From assembly GCF_035917275.1 (NCBI RefSeq), contig NZ_CP108508.1, positions 7,564,001-7,628,000 on the forward strand: a DNA stretch of 64,000 nucleotides, given 5' to 3'. The notes under the pieces are model-generated. The model was not told where the DNA came from, did not search any database, and worked only from the letters and a program-made list of their open reading frames with translations. Both the position numbers and the translations under genes were made by a program. Source of the DNA: Streptomyces sp. NBC_01237. GTDB taxonomy: Bacteria > Actinomycetota > Actinomycetes > Streptomycetales > Streptomycetaceae. Shown here piece after piece: positions 1-9,500 of this stretch; within the stretch, counting starts at the first letter, position 1; each line of letters opens with the position of its first letter.

Positions 1-1
1 T

Positions 2-1252
2 GGCTGCCCGTTAGGCCGCGCTCCGGGCGCCGTGCCCCTGGGGGGAGCCGACTTCACCACCGAGCCCCAGGTGCTCTACCGCGCCATGCGGAGCGAGCAC
101 GGGCCCGTCGTGCCCGTCGAACTGCCCGGCGGGGTACCCGCCTGGCTGGTCATCGGCTACCGCGAACTCCACCAGGTCACCAGCGACGGGGAACTCTTCC
201 CCCGGGACGTCGCGCTGTGGAATCAGTGGGGGCACATCCCCGAGGACTGGCCGCTGCTGCCGATGGTCGGCCGGCCCATGCCGTCCATCTACTTCACCGC
301 GGGGGCCGAGCACCTGCGGCACGCCCGGATGGTGGGGCCCGCCCTCGAAGGCGCGGACCCGTTCGAGATCCGGTCGCACTGCGAACAGCTCGCCGACCGG
401 CTCGTCGACGGCGTGTGCAGCCGGGGCACGGCCGACCTCGTCGCCGAGTTCGCCGTACCGCTCCCCGTCCTGGTGCTCGCCCGGCTGGTCGGCTTCCCCG
501 ACGCCGAAGGCGCGGACATCGCCCGGGTGCTCAAGGACCTGGCCGACGGCGGGGCGGGAGCCCAGGAGGCCCATGCCCGCTTCGGCGAGCACATGCGGCG
601 GCTGGTGGAGACCAAGCGGTCGGCACCCGGGGACGACGTGACCTCCCGGATGCTCGCGCACCCCGAGGCGTTCACCGACGAGGAGTACGCGCTCGACCTC
701 ATGGCCATCACCGCGGCCGGGCACCTGACCACCGCCGACTGGATCGGCAACTCCATGCGCCTGATGCTCACGGAGGACCAGTTCGCCGCCTCCCTCTCCG
801 GCGGGCGGCACAGCGTCGCCGAAGCCATGAACGAGGTCCTGTGGGAGGACGGTCCGACCCAGATCCTCGCCGGACGCTGGGCGGCCCGCGACACGCATCT
901 GGGCGGCCGCAACATCCGGAGCGGCGACATGCTGCTGCTCGGTCTCGGCGCGGCCAACGCCGATCCGCACATCCGCCAGCAGCTCGCCTCCCCCGGAACC
1001 GGTTCGGGGCAGGGCGGCAACAGCGCGCATCTCGCGTTCAGCCACGGCGAGTACCGCTGCCCGTTCCCCGCCCAGGAGATCGCCGAGACCATCGCCCGCA
1101 CCGGTATCGAGGTCCTGCTGGACCGGCTGCCCGACCTCGAACTGGCCGTCCCCGCCGCGGAACTGGTCCGCCGGCCGTCCGCGTTCCTGCGCGGGATGAC
1201 CGCGCTTCCCGTCCGCTTCACTCCCGTACGTACGACAGGAGACCCGTCGTGA
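2..1252 (+). CDS. cvnE: CYP157-type cytochrome P450, last-position conservon gene (5' end cut by window edge)
   Basis: P450 of the type that closes Streptomyces conservons. The frame is open from base 2. Residues upstream of the first possible start (GTG at 32) still align with the window's other copy at 62784: GCPLGRAPG here lies opposite ECPAHGVGV there. I therefore read the gene as entering from the left, not as starting at 32. The I-helix motif AAGHLTT is intact. The K-helix ExxR is absent (EVLWED in its place), as established for the CYP157 family. The haem loop reads FSHGEYRCPF: the cysteine (codon 1058-1060) is kept, but the usual His/Arg two residues before it is Tyr and the Gly two residues after it is Phe. 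An in-frame TTA codon sits at 11-13. It overlaps the next P450 by 4 bp. Catalytic competence is doubtful; a partner or sensor role is possible. Confidence 0.85.
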   Translation, partial: GCPLGRAPGAVPLGGADFTTEPQVLYRAMRSEHGPVVPVELPGGVPAWLVIGYRELHQVTSDGELFPRDVALWNQWGHIPEDWPLLPMVGRPMPSIYFTAGAEHLRHARMVGPALEGADPFEIRSHCEQLADRLVDGVCSRGTADLVAEFAVPLPVLVLARLVGFPDAEGADIARVLKDLADGGAGAQEAHARFGEHMRRLVETKRSAPGDDVTSRMLAHPEAFTDEEYALDLMAITAAGHLTTADWIGNSMRLMLTEDQFAASLSGGRHSVAEAMNEVLWEDGPTQILAGRWAARDTHLGGRNIRSGDMLLLGLGAANADPHIRQQLASPGTGSGQGGNSAHLAFSHGEYRCPFPAQEIAETIARTGIEVLLDRLPDLELAVPAAELVRRPSAFLRGMTALPVRFTPVRTTGDPS

Positions 1253-2499
1253 ACTGCCCTCACGCTGCCGCCCATGGCGCCGAACCGGGTGCCGGGACCG
1301 TGGTCGTCGACCCGATGGTCCAGGATCTGGACGGCGAGACCGCCCGGCTGCGGGACGCCGGGGCGCTCGCCCGGATCGAGCTGCTCGGCGTCCCGGCCTG
1401 GACCGTCACCCGGCACGCGGAGGCCCGTCAACTCCTCGTCGATCCAAGGCTGGTGAAGGACATCGACGCCTGGGGGCTCTGGCGCAGCGGGGCGGTGACC
1501 CGGGCCTGGCCGCTGATCGGAATGATCGACGCGGGGCGTTCGATGTTCACGGTGGACGGAGCCGAACACCGGCGGCTGCGCACCAAGACCTCCCAGGCCC
1601 TCACCCCGCGCCGGCTCGAAGCGCTGCGTCCGGACATCGAGAAGTTCACCGGGGAACTGCTCGACTCCCTCGCGGAACAGGGCAGGGACGGGGTCGTCGA
1701 CCTCAAGGCCGTGTTCGCCCAGCCACTGCCGATGCGGGTCGTCGGCATGCTGATGGGGGTGGACGAGGAGCAGCACCCGATGCTGATGAAGCGCTACAAG
1801 GCGTTCTTCTCGATGCTCACCCCGCAGGAGGAACGGCTGGCACTGCTCGACGAGCTGGACGTCTTCTACTACGCCCTGGTGCGGGAGCGGACCGCGCGGC
1901 CGGGCGACGACCTCACCAGCGCACTGATCCTGGCCGAGGAGGGCGGGGAGCCGCTCACCGAGGAGGAGGTGGTGGGCAACCTGAAGGCGATGGTGGCCGC
2001 CGGTCACGAGACCACCATCGGGCTCGTGCTCAACGCCGTACGCGCTCTGCTCGCCCACCCCGACCAGTTGCGGATGGTCCTGGACGGGCACATCGGGTGG
2101 GAGGCGGTGATCGAGGAGACGCTGCGCTGGGACACCCCCACCACCCATCTGCTGATGCGGTTCGCCACCGAGGACATCCCGGTCGGCGACGACGTGATCA
2201 AGGAGGGCGAGGGGGTCGTCATCTCCTACCGGGCCATCGGGCGGGACACCGAGCAGCACGGCGCCGACGCCGACGCCTTCGACATCACCCGGCCCGCGCC
2301 CATCCGGCACATGACGTTCGGCCACGGTCCGCACATCTGCCCGGGAGCCGCCCTCTCACGGGTGGAGGCGGCCATCGCGCTGCCCGCCCTGTTCGGAAGG
2401 TTCCCCGGACTGCGCCTCGCCGTCCCGGACGACGAGCTCCGCAAGCTGCCGGTGATGACACAGAACGACATGGAGTCCTTCCCCGTGCTGCTGGGGTGA
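1249..2499 (+). CDS. CYP154-like cytochrome P450, conservon tail
   Basis: A 416-residue P450 starting at GTG 1249, with AGGAGA about 6 nt upstream, overlapping the preceding P450 (GTGA). All hallmarks are present: I-helix AAGHETT, K-helix EETLRW (ExxR), and haem loop FGHGPHICPG with Cys364. A normal P450 directly after an ExxR-less CYP157 is the known CYP157-CYP154 pairing of conservons, so the two were probably inherited together with cvnA-D lying left of the window. It is likely a haem monooxygenase fed by separate ferredoxin and reductase; no electron-transfer gene lies nearby. Substrate unknown. Assignment to CYP154 is from motif and context; a precise subfamily needs an identity search. 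Confidence 0.85.
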   Translation: MNCPHAAAHGAEPGAGTVVVDPMVQDLDGETARLRDAGALARIELLGVPAWTVTRHAEARQLLVDPRLVKDIDAWGLWRSGAVTRAWPLIGMIDAGRSMFTVDGAEHRRLRTKTSQALTPRRLEALRPDIEKFTGELLDSLAEQGRDGVVDLKAVFAQPLPMRVVGMLMGVDEEQHPMLMKRYKAFFSMLTPQEERLALLDELDVFYYALVRERTARPGDDLTSALILAEEGGEPLTEEEVVGNLKAMVAAGHETTIGLVLNAVRALLAHPDQLRMVLDGHIGWEAVIEETLRWDTPTTHLLMRFATEDIPVGDDVIKEGEGVVISYRAIGRDTEQHGADADAFDITRPAPIRHMTFGHGPHICPGAALSRVEAAIALPALFGRFPGLRLAVPDDELRKLPVMTQNDMESFPVLLG

Positions 2500-2534
2500 G
2501 CGGATGGGCACAGGCCCGCGCACTGCCCAGGTTG

Positions 2535-2548
2535 TCGAAGCGCTTCGA
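2535..2548. promoter_or_regulatory. LacI-type operator, site 1
   Basis: Perfect 14-bp palindrome TCGAAGCGCTTCGA, just after the P450 stop and about 200 bp before the LacI gene. CG-centred palindromes of this length are typical of LacI-family operators. Copies recur at 2638, 24468 and 24691. Confidence 0.75.
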
Positions 2549-2637
2549 TGACGCCCTGGACAGTGCGGGGGCGTCCCGTCTAGTCTCCGGATGTCTGTGC
2601 CCGTCGGATCAGCGGGGAGGGTGGTGGGTGAGGTGCG

Positions 2638-2651
2638 TCGAAGCGCTTCGC
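2638..2651. promoter_or_regulatory. LacI-type operator, site 2
   Basis: TCGAAGCGCTTCGC, the same palindrome with one end base changed, 103 bp downstream of site 1 and about 100 bp upstream of the LacI start. Two sites in front of the regulator suggest autorepression, possibly with DNA looping. Confidence 0.72.
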
Positions 2652-2751
2652 GATACCACCCGGCGTCTCCCGGTTCGGTGAACTCGTCACGTCCCGTGAA
2701 CCCATGACGCCCGTCGACCCGCGCGCCCGTCAACCCGTAATGGAGAGCTGA

Positions 2752-3789
2752 ATGGTCACCCTTGCCGAGGTCGCCCGGCACGCCGGAGTGTCAGCGAGCA
2801 CGGTGAGCTATGTCCTCAGCGGCAAGCGGTCCATCTCCGCCTCCACCCGGGAGCGCGTGGAACTCAGCATTCAACAGCTCGGCTACCACCCCAACGCGGG
2901 TGCGCGCGCCCTCGCCAGCAGCCGCTCCAACATCATCGCCCTCATGGTGCCCCTGCGTACCGACATGTATGTGCCGGTGATGATGGAGATCGCCATCGCC
3001 GTCGCCACCACCGCCCGCACCCACGGCTACGACGTCCTGCTGCTCACCGGCGAGGAGGGGCCCGAGGCTGTGCGGCGGATCGCGGGGAGCTCACTCGCCG
3101 ACGCGATGATCCTGATGGACGTCGAACTGCACGACGAGCGGCTGCCGCTGATCCGGGAGACCGACCGGGCCGCGGTACTCATCGGGCTGCCCGCCGACAC
3201 CGCCGGGCTGACCTGCGTGGACCTCGACTTCGAGGCGACCGGAGCCCTGTGCGTACAGCATCTCGTCGGTCTCGGACACCGCGAACTCGCCCTGATCGGG
3301 GAGGCGGAGGCCGTGTACGAGCGGCACACCGGTTTCGCCGAGCGGACGGTCGACGGGGTCCGGGCGGCGGCCCGGGAGGCCGGCGTACGCGTGCTGCACC
3401 GGCCGTGCGAGGGCGGGTACGCCTCGATGGCGCGGACCCTGGCGCGGATCTTCGACGAGCGGCCGGGCACCACCGGATTCATCGTCCAGAACGAGGCCGC
3501 CGTCGAACCGCTGCTCAATCTGCTCCAGCAGCAGGGGCGCGCCGTCCCCGAGGATGTGTCGGTTCTCGCCGTCTGCCCCGATCAGGTGGCGTCCCAGGCG
3601 TCGGTGCGGCTCACCTCGGTCGCCATACCCGCACAGGAGATGGGCCGCCGGGCCGTGGAGCAGGTCGTGGCGAAGCTGGCCGGACGAGGCGCCGACGAGG
3701 TCGAGCTGCTGGCTCCGGAGCTCACCGTCCGGGCCAGTACGGGGCCGTCGCCCGGCTGGGATTCCCGGCCGCTCCACCCGTCCGGGTGA
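2752..3789 (+). CDS. LacI/GalR-family transcriptional regulator
   Basis: A 345-residue repressor. Residues 1-55 form the LacI helix-turn-helix and hinge (VTLAEVARHAGVSASTVSYV, then ALASSRS), followed by a periplasmic-binding-protein-like effector domain (SNIIALMVPL to about 335). ATG 2752 follows GGAGAG at 6 nt. Two copies of a CGAAGCGCTTCG palindrome lie in its own promoter region and two more lie in the promoter region of the xyloglucan genes 22 kb away, so I infer that it represses those genes and itself and is released by a xyloglucan-derived sugar. The DNA-binding function is certain from family; the regulon is inference from shared operators. No sugar gene is adjacent, which is unusual for a local LacI repressor. 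Confidence 0.93.
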   Translation: MVTLAEVARHAGVSASTVSYVLSGKRSISASTRERVELSIQQLGYHPNAGARALASSRSNIIALMVPLRTDMYVPVMMEIAIAVATTARTHGYDVLLLTGEEGPEAVRRIAGSSLADAMILMDVELHDERLPLIRETDRAAVLIGLPADTAGLTCVDLDFEATGALCVQHLVGLGHRELALIGEAEAVYERHTGFAERTVDGVRAAAREAGVRVLHRPCEGGYASMARTLARIFDERPGTTGFIVQNEAAVEPLLNLLQQQGRAVPEDVSVLAVCPDQVASQASVRLTSVAIPAQEMGRRAVEQVVAKLAGRGADEVELLAPELTVRASTGPSPGWDSRPLHPSG

Positions 3790-3963
3790 GCCGTCCGGTC
3801 CGGCGCGGTGCCCCGCCGTCTCGCATCGTGCCCGATCCACGTGGCGCAACCCGTCCGAAGTGGCGGAATGGTCCCAACGAGCCTGTAATCGAACCTGGTT
3901 GCGGTAGATCCGGCGTGATAACTTCGCGATCGATCGTGGAAGGAAGTACCGGCGCAGCGGGGG

Positions 3964-5466
3964 ATGGGGTCGGTGGTGGCACACGCGCCGAGGGGATCGC
4001 GGGAGACCGATCCGCTTCTGGTCGGAGCGCTGGTCGACGAGTTGTGCGCGCTGGCCTGCGTGCGCGATCCGGAGCAGTGCATCCATTTCGTCGCCCTGGT
4101 CGCGTTCCAGCTCCGGACCGAGATCAACTACCTGCGCAAGAACCCGCGGGTCGACATGCTGTCGCTCGTCATGGACGTTCTGAAACGTGACGGCGGGCTC
4201 GACGCGCTGATCTTCGGTGTCAGCGTCGCCTCGGGACCCGAGGACTCGGCGCGGCTGGCCAGACTGGTCGACAGCTCCGGCCCCGGCGGGGCGACCGCGG
4301 ACCTGGCCCCGGTCTTCAGCGAGGGCGCCCTGCGGGAGATCGGGCGGCTGCTCGGCGAGGTGCGCGACTCCGACGACGGCCGTCTGCACGCGGTGCTCGG
4401 CCATGAACTGGGGGTGGACGTCCCCTACGGCCTGTCGCCTCTGCAGCGCTTCGACTATCTGCGCGAAGTCAACACACAGGCCGACGGGTTACCTCCCGCC
4501 CTGGTGCTGGTCGAGGTGATCGCCCAGCAGTCCAAGGCGGTCGGGGGCAAGTTGCGCGAGTGGTCGGACCGCTGGGCCCGCGAAGCGGGTACGGACGCCG
4601 TGGAGGCGCTGGCGGAGCGGCGGCGCGGGATCGCGGCCCCGTCGAGGGCCGACCCGGAAGTGCCGCGCTGTCTCGTCGTGATGGTGGAGCCCGCCGATGA
4701 CGGCTCGGCCGATGTCTTCGTACGGCACTGGGTCAATCCGGCCCCCGGCTACTGGGAGCCGGTGGCGGGTGAGGTGGAGCGCGCGACCCTCGACACCCTC
4801 GCCGGAGCGGTCGACCGGGCGATCGGCAGCGGTGAGGCCCGCTGGGCGGATGTGCCGGAGCTGGAGAACGAGCCTCCCGTGCAGGTCGAGTTCGTGCTCC
4901 CGTTCCCCTTGCTCAATCACGACATGGCCCGTCTCGAACTGGGTACAGAGTCTCTCGACCCGCTTCCCATCGGCCTTCGCTACCACATCAACCTGCGGAG
5001 CCTCGAACGGATGAGGACGCGCGACCCCGCACAGCTGCGGCGCTGGCGGGCCCGTTGGAAGCGGCTGAGAACGGCCGGAGCCGCCGAGCCCCACCGCTGG
5101 CGCACCGGAGAGACCGAACAGCTCGACCGCTGGCGAGCCACGCTGGCATCCGAGCCGCGGCTGACCGCCGTGATCCTCGACGTGCCCGCCCTGCCGGGAC
5201 ACGGCCTGGAGGCTCTCACCGCCGCGATAGCGGAGGGGGTGGGCCTCGCCGCATGGGACCGCCGACCGGACAGCCCGGCCCAGTCCGGTGAGGTGCTGAC
5301 GGTGCTGATGGGACATAATCCGGCCCAACTGGCATCAAAAGTACGACAGTTGCGTAAAGGCGCTGAGGAATTGGATGGCGGAAGCCTGCTTCTGGGAAGG
5401 CACATCGCATTCTTCTGGGACGACCCCAACCGGCTGGTCGACTGCGAGGAGGAGCTGACAGCATGA
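3964..5466 (+). CDS. VMAP-type protein with N-terminal effector-associated domain (ternary vWA-MoxR-VMAP system)
   Basis: A 500-residue protein with no enzyme motif, matching the layout of vWA-MoxR-associated proteins. Residues about 18-103 are an all-helical effector-associated domain (VRDPEQC near 33, RVDMLSLVMDVL at 62-73, then GGLDALI). Residues about 115-190 are a middle module (FSEGALREIGRLL, LSPLQRFDYLREV). The remaining about 300 residues are the VMAP C-terminal region (RCLVVMVEPADDG, PVQVEFVLPFPLLN, HIAFFWDDPNRLVD). In the published ternary systems VMAP bridges effector and NTPase modules through EAD pairing; a matching EAD is on the caspase at 12203. Codon 176 (4489-4491) is TTA, so translation may need bldA tRNA. 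It overlaps the MoxR gene by ATGA. Start ATG 3964; GTG 3976 is an alternative. Confidence 0.8.
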   Translation: MGSVVAHAPRGSRETDPLLVGALVDELCALACVRDPEQCIHFVALVAFQLRTEINYLRKNPRVDMLSLVMDVLKRDGGLDALIFGVSVASGPEDSARLARLVDSSGPGGATADLAPVFSEGALREIGRLLGEVRDSDDGRLHAVLGHELGVDVPYGLSPLQRFDYLREVNTQADGLPPALVLVEVIAQQSKAVGGKLREWSDRWAREAGTDAVEALAERRRGIAAPSRADPEVPRCLVVMVEPADDGSADVFVRHWVNPAPGYWEPVAGEVERATLDTLAGAVDRAIGSGEARWADVPELENEPPVQVEFVLPFPLLNHDMARLELGTESLDPLPIGLRYHINLRSLERMRTRDPAQLRRWRARWKRLRTAGAAEPHRWRTGETEQLDRWRATLASEPRLTAVILDVPALPGHGLEALTAAIAEGVGLAAWDRRPDSPAQSGEVLTVLMGHNPAQLASKVRQLRKGAEELDGGSLLLGRHIAFFWDDPNRLVDCEEELTA

Positions 5467-6524
5467 CCGAGCAGGACACATCCGTACCGCAGGTGACGCC
5501 GCCCTCCTGGAGGGTGTTCCACGCGACCGGGCAGGAACCCGCCGGGGAGCCTCCCCGGCTTCCCGAACCGCCGCCCTGGCGGGTGTTCGCCGGAAGCCCC
5601 CTGCAGCCCGCGCCGCCGGACGACGCCCAGGCCACCCGGCGCCGCCTCGGCGTCGTGCAGGAAGGCCCGCAACTGCGGGAGGAGGAGATCGACGCCGTCA
5701 ACGCGGCGCTCCTGCTGCGCCGCCCGCTGCTCATCACGGGACCGCCCGGAGTGGGCAAGTCGACCCTCGCCTATCTGATCGCCCACGAGCTGGCTCTGGG
5801 CCGGGTGCTGCCGTGGAGCATCGTCAGCCGCACGACGCTGCGCGGCGGCCTGTACGAGTACGACGCCATCGGCAGGGCCCAGGCCATCGCGGCCTGGCGG
5901 GCGGGCGGCGACAACGGGATCACGGCGCCCGCGGCCGACGCGACGAGCGCGCCCGACCTGGGGGACTTCGTGACCCTGGGACCCCTGGGGACCGCCCTGC
6001 TCGCCTACGGGCGCCCGCGGGTACTGCTGGTCGACGAGCTGGACAAGAGCGACATCGACCTGCCGAACGACCTGCTCCATGTGCTGGAGAACGGCAGCTA
6101 CGACATTCCGGAGCTGGTCCGCAGCAGTGTGGGCGAGGTGTCGGTCTTCACCGACGACCCCGAGCGCCGCGCCGTCATCGAAGCCGGCCGTGTCGAGTGC
6201 GCGGAGTTCCCCGTCGTGGTGATCACCAGCAACGGGGAACGCGAGTTCCCGGCCGCGTTCCGGCGCCGCTGTCTGCCGCTGGAGATGCGCCCGCCCAGCC
6301 GGGAGCAGCTGATCTCCATCGTCGTCAGCCATCTGCGCCGACGGCCGGAGGGCATCACGGCCCTGGTGGACGAGTTCGAACGACGGCTGCACGGCGGCGG
6401 TACCCAGTCGGTCGACCAGCTGCTGAACGCCGTGCAACTCACCACGGCCGACGGATTCCAGGCCGAGGCGGACGGGCGTAAGCTGATTGAGATGCTGCTC
6501 CGCGACCTCTCGAAAGGCCGCTGA
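5463..6524 (+). CDS. MoxR-family AAA+ ATPase of the ternary system
   Basis: A 353-residue AAA+ ATPase. Walker A is GPPGVGKST (about residues 96-104), Walker B LLVDELDKS, sensor-1 region ITSNGE, and a following FRRRCLPLEM carries the arginine-finger area. MoxR ATPases remodel client proteins, often with a vWA partner; here the partner is the next gene. The N-terminal 60 residues are Pro-rich and contain a duplicated short motif, PPSWRVF (about 13-19) and PPPWRVF (about 36-42), probably a docking tag. It overlaps VMAP upstream (ATGA) and the FxsT-like gene downstream (TGATG), so the three are translationally coupled. Confidence 0.9.
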   Translation: MTEQDTSVPQVTPPSWRVFHATGQEPAGEPPRLPEPPPWRVFAGSPLQPAPPDDAQATRRRLGVVQEGPQLREEEIDAVNAALLLRRPLLITGPPGVGKSTLAYLIAHELALGRVLPWSIVSRTTLRGGLYEYDAIGRAQAIAAWRAGGDNGITAPAADATSAPDLGDFVTLGPLGTALLAYGRPRVLLVDELDKSDIDLPNDLLHVLENGSYDIPELVRSSVGEVSVFTDDPERRAVIEAGRVECAEFPVVVITSNGEREFPAAFRRRCLPLEMRPPSREQLISIVVSHLRRRPEGITALVDEFERRLHGGGTQSVDQLLNAVQLTTADGFQAEADGRKLIEMLLRDLSKGR

Positions 6525-9500
6525 TGAACGGCTTGCCCCGGGAGCGTGCTCCGGACGCGCCGTCCACGGCGGGCGGCGATGCCACCGCGCGTGAGGCGAG
6601 CGGCGACCTCGGCTGGCAGGACATCGCCGACGCGGCCTGGCTGGCGGCAGCCTGGCGGCGGGCGGGACGCACCTCACCCCAGGAGTCCGGCGCACCGGCA
6701 CCCTTACCGGGTGATCCGGAGGTCCTTCCCGACGCGGTACCGCCGCCGCCGGGCGACACGTCGCCGGAGGTGGTGCCCGCCGGGAGCACCTACGACACGG
6801 AGCTGCGCGAGCTCGTCCTGCGCTCGGTCGAGGAGACCCGGGCCGCCCGGCCGGACGAGGCCATTCCCGCGGCGACGCGCCCCGTACGGCGGTTGGCGCC
6901 GCTCCGCCTGGCCAAGTCCCTGCGCGGGCTGGGACGGCGTGTTCCCTCGCGGTACCTGAGCCGGCTGGACGAGGCGCGCACCGCGGAGTGCGGACTGAGC
7001 GACGGGCTGTGGATCCCCTACCTCCGGCCGGTGCGCGAGCGCGCCTTCGACCTGATGCTGCTCGTCGACAGCGCCCCCACCATGCCCGTATGGAGCGGCA
7101 CCGTCCGCCAGTTGGCCGATGAGGCGGTACGCAGCGGAGCCTTCCGCGACGTCCGTACGGTCGAGGTCGCCCTCCCCGGAGACGGGGCACCGGTGCTGCG
7201 CTGGCCGGGCGACCGGCACGCGGACCCCGCCGAACTGCTCGACGGACGCGGCTCACGGCTCTTCCTCGTCGTCACCGACGGTCTGGCGAAGGGCTGGGCG
7301 GGCCGGGGCGCCGACGAACTGCTGAAGCGGCTCACCTCCGGCGGGCCCACCGCGCTGGTCCATCTGCTGCCGCCGTATCTGCGCCACAGGTCCTCGCTGT
7401 ACCCGTTCCGCGCCGAGCTGGACGCGGCCGGATTCGGCGCGCTCAACCGGCACTTCCACTGCCGTCCACCGCACGGCGAAGGGGAGCGGGCGCGCCGGCT
7501 GCCCGACCCGGACGACGGTTCCGTACCGGTGCCCGTGCTGAGTCTGCGTCCCGGATCGTTCCGTTCGTGGGCCGATCTGATCATCGGTGAGCGAGGTGTG
7601 CGCCGTACGCTCCCGGTCGTTCTGGCCGGAGCCATGGCCAAGGGCGTACCGGCGCCGGGCCTGCGCCGCCCCCGGATCGACGGTCCCCGTGCGGCGGTCG
7701 CCGCCGTACGGAGGTTCGTCTCGCTGGCCAGTCCGCTCGCCCGGCAGCTCGCCGTGCTGCTGGCGGTCGCCCCGATGCGGTTCGACGTCATCGAGGAACT
7801 GCGCGACAGGGCCCTGCCCGAGTCCGGGCCCGACCATCTGGCGGAGATCATGATGGGCGGGCTGATCGACTGGGAGCGCGACGGCGAAGGGGGCCCCGAC
7901 TTCGCCGAAGGGGTGCGCGAGGCGCTGCTGGCGACCGGCAACCGCACCCAGCTCGCCAGGGCCGTGGGCCTGCTCGCCGAATCGCGGGCCGGCCGGGCGC
8001 AGGGCATCGGGCTGCGGGCGGCCCTGCGGGACCCGGCGCGAACGGCGCTCCCGGACAGCGGAGTCGGGCCCTCCTGGCTCCGTATCGAACTGGCCGTACT
8101 GCGTGCTCTGGGCGGTCTGCCGTACAGACACCGTGCGGCTCGCCTGGCCGACCGGCTGCTGCACGGCGCGGGATCTGCAGCGGAGGCGATCAGGGATGAT
8201 AAAGAGGCATTTGATGTGAATGCTCCAGCTCTCCGGTCGCATCCGGCCGCTTCACCAGGAGGATCTGTGTCGCCCACGACACCCGTAACAGCTGCCAAGG
8301 ATGTCCGGAGGGACGAGCAGAGCATGGACGGCACCGCACCGGAGCTACGATTCGTCCGCACCGGCCAGCCGAAGATCATGGGCAATGTGCCGCCCAAGAA
8401 CCCCAACTTCACCGGACGGGAGAGCCTTCTGGCCGCGGTGGAGCGGCAGTTGCAGGAGGACGAGACCACCGCCGTCCTCCCGCACGCGCTGCACGGCATG
8501 GGCGGGGTCGGCAAGTCGCAGATCGCCGTCGAGTATGTGTACCGCCACAGCGCCGAGTTCAACGTCATCTGGTGGATCCCGGCGGAGCAGGAGAACCTGA
8601 TCCTCGGCGCCCTCGCCGACCTGGCCCGCGGTCTGGGCCTGGAAGTGGGCCCCCAGGCCAACGCCGCGGTCCCGGCCGTCCGCGAGGCGCTGCGTACCGG
8701 CAAGCCGTTCGACAACTGGCTGCTGGTCTTCGACAACGCCGAGGACATCGAGGCCGTACGGTCCTACTTCCCCAACGGCGGCCCCGGAAAGATCATCGTC
8801 ACCTCGCGCAACCGCGAGTGGGAACGGGTGGCGACCCCGCTCAGCGTCGACGTGTTCGACCGGGACGAGAGCATCACGCTGTTGCAGCGCCGGGCCCGCG
8901 GTATGAGCACCGACGACGCGAACCGGCTCGCCGCCGCCCTCGGCGACCTGCCGCTCGCCGTCGAGCAGGCGGGCGCGTGGCACGCCGCCACCGGCATGCC
9001 GGTGAGCGAGTACCTCGACCTGCTGGACCAGCGCCGGCCCGAGATCCTGGAGCTCGACCCGTCCCCCGACTACCCGCTGCCGGTCGCCGCGGTCTGGGAC
9101 ATCTCGCTGGGACGCCTGTCGCAGGACAACCCGGCCGCCCGCCAACTCCTGGAGATCTGCGCCTGCATGGCGCCCGAGCCCATCCCGCTGAACATTCTCA
9201 GGGGCGGCCGGAACGTCGAGATCACACCGGAGCTGGACCCGGTCCTGCGCGACCCCCTGCTGCTCGCGCGCGCCACACGCGACCTCAGCAAGCTGTCCCT
9301 GGTGCGGCTGGACCACAAGTCCGGCACCCTCCAGATGCACCGGCTGATGCAGAACGTCATCGTGGCCAGGCTCGACGATGAGGAGCGGGTCAGGATGACC
9401 CGGGCCGCCCACCTGCTGCTGACCACGGCCAAGCCCGGGGCCCCCGCCTCGCCGGACCAATGGCCCGCCTACCAGGCGATCCTGCCCCATGTGATCGCCT

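Noticed and set aside
217..1248. Plus-strand frame overlapping the first P450 and running into the second
   Set aside because: Translation is Arg/Pro/Gly-rich shadow; the second P450 starts at GTG 1249.
289..2334. Long opposite-strand frame over the two P450 genes
   Set aside because: Composition and lack of motifs mark it as antisense shadow, common in GC-rich DNA.
3830..3960. tRNA-like words in the gap before VMAP
   Set aside because: No cloverleaf with TTCGA arm and acceptor stem could be built.
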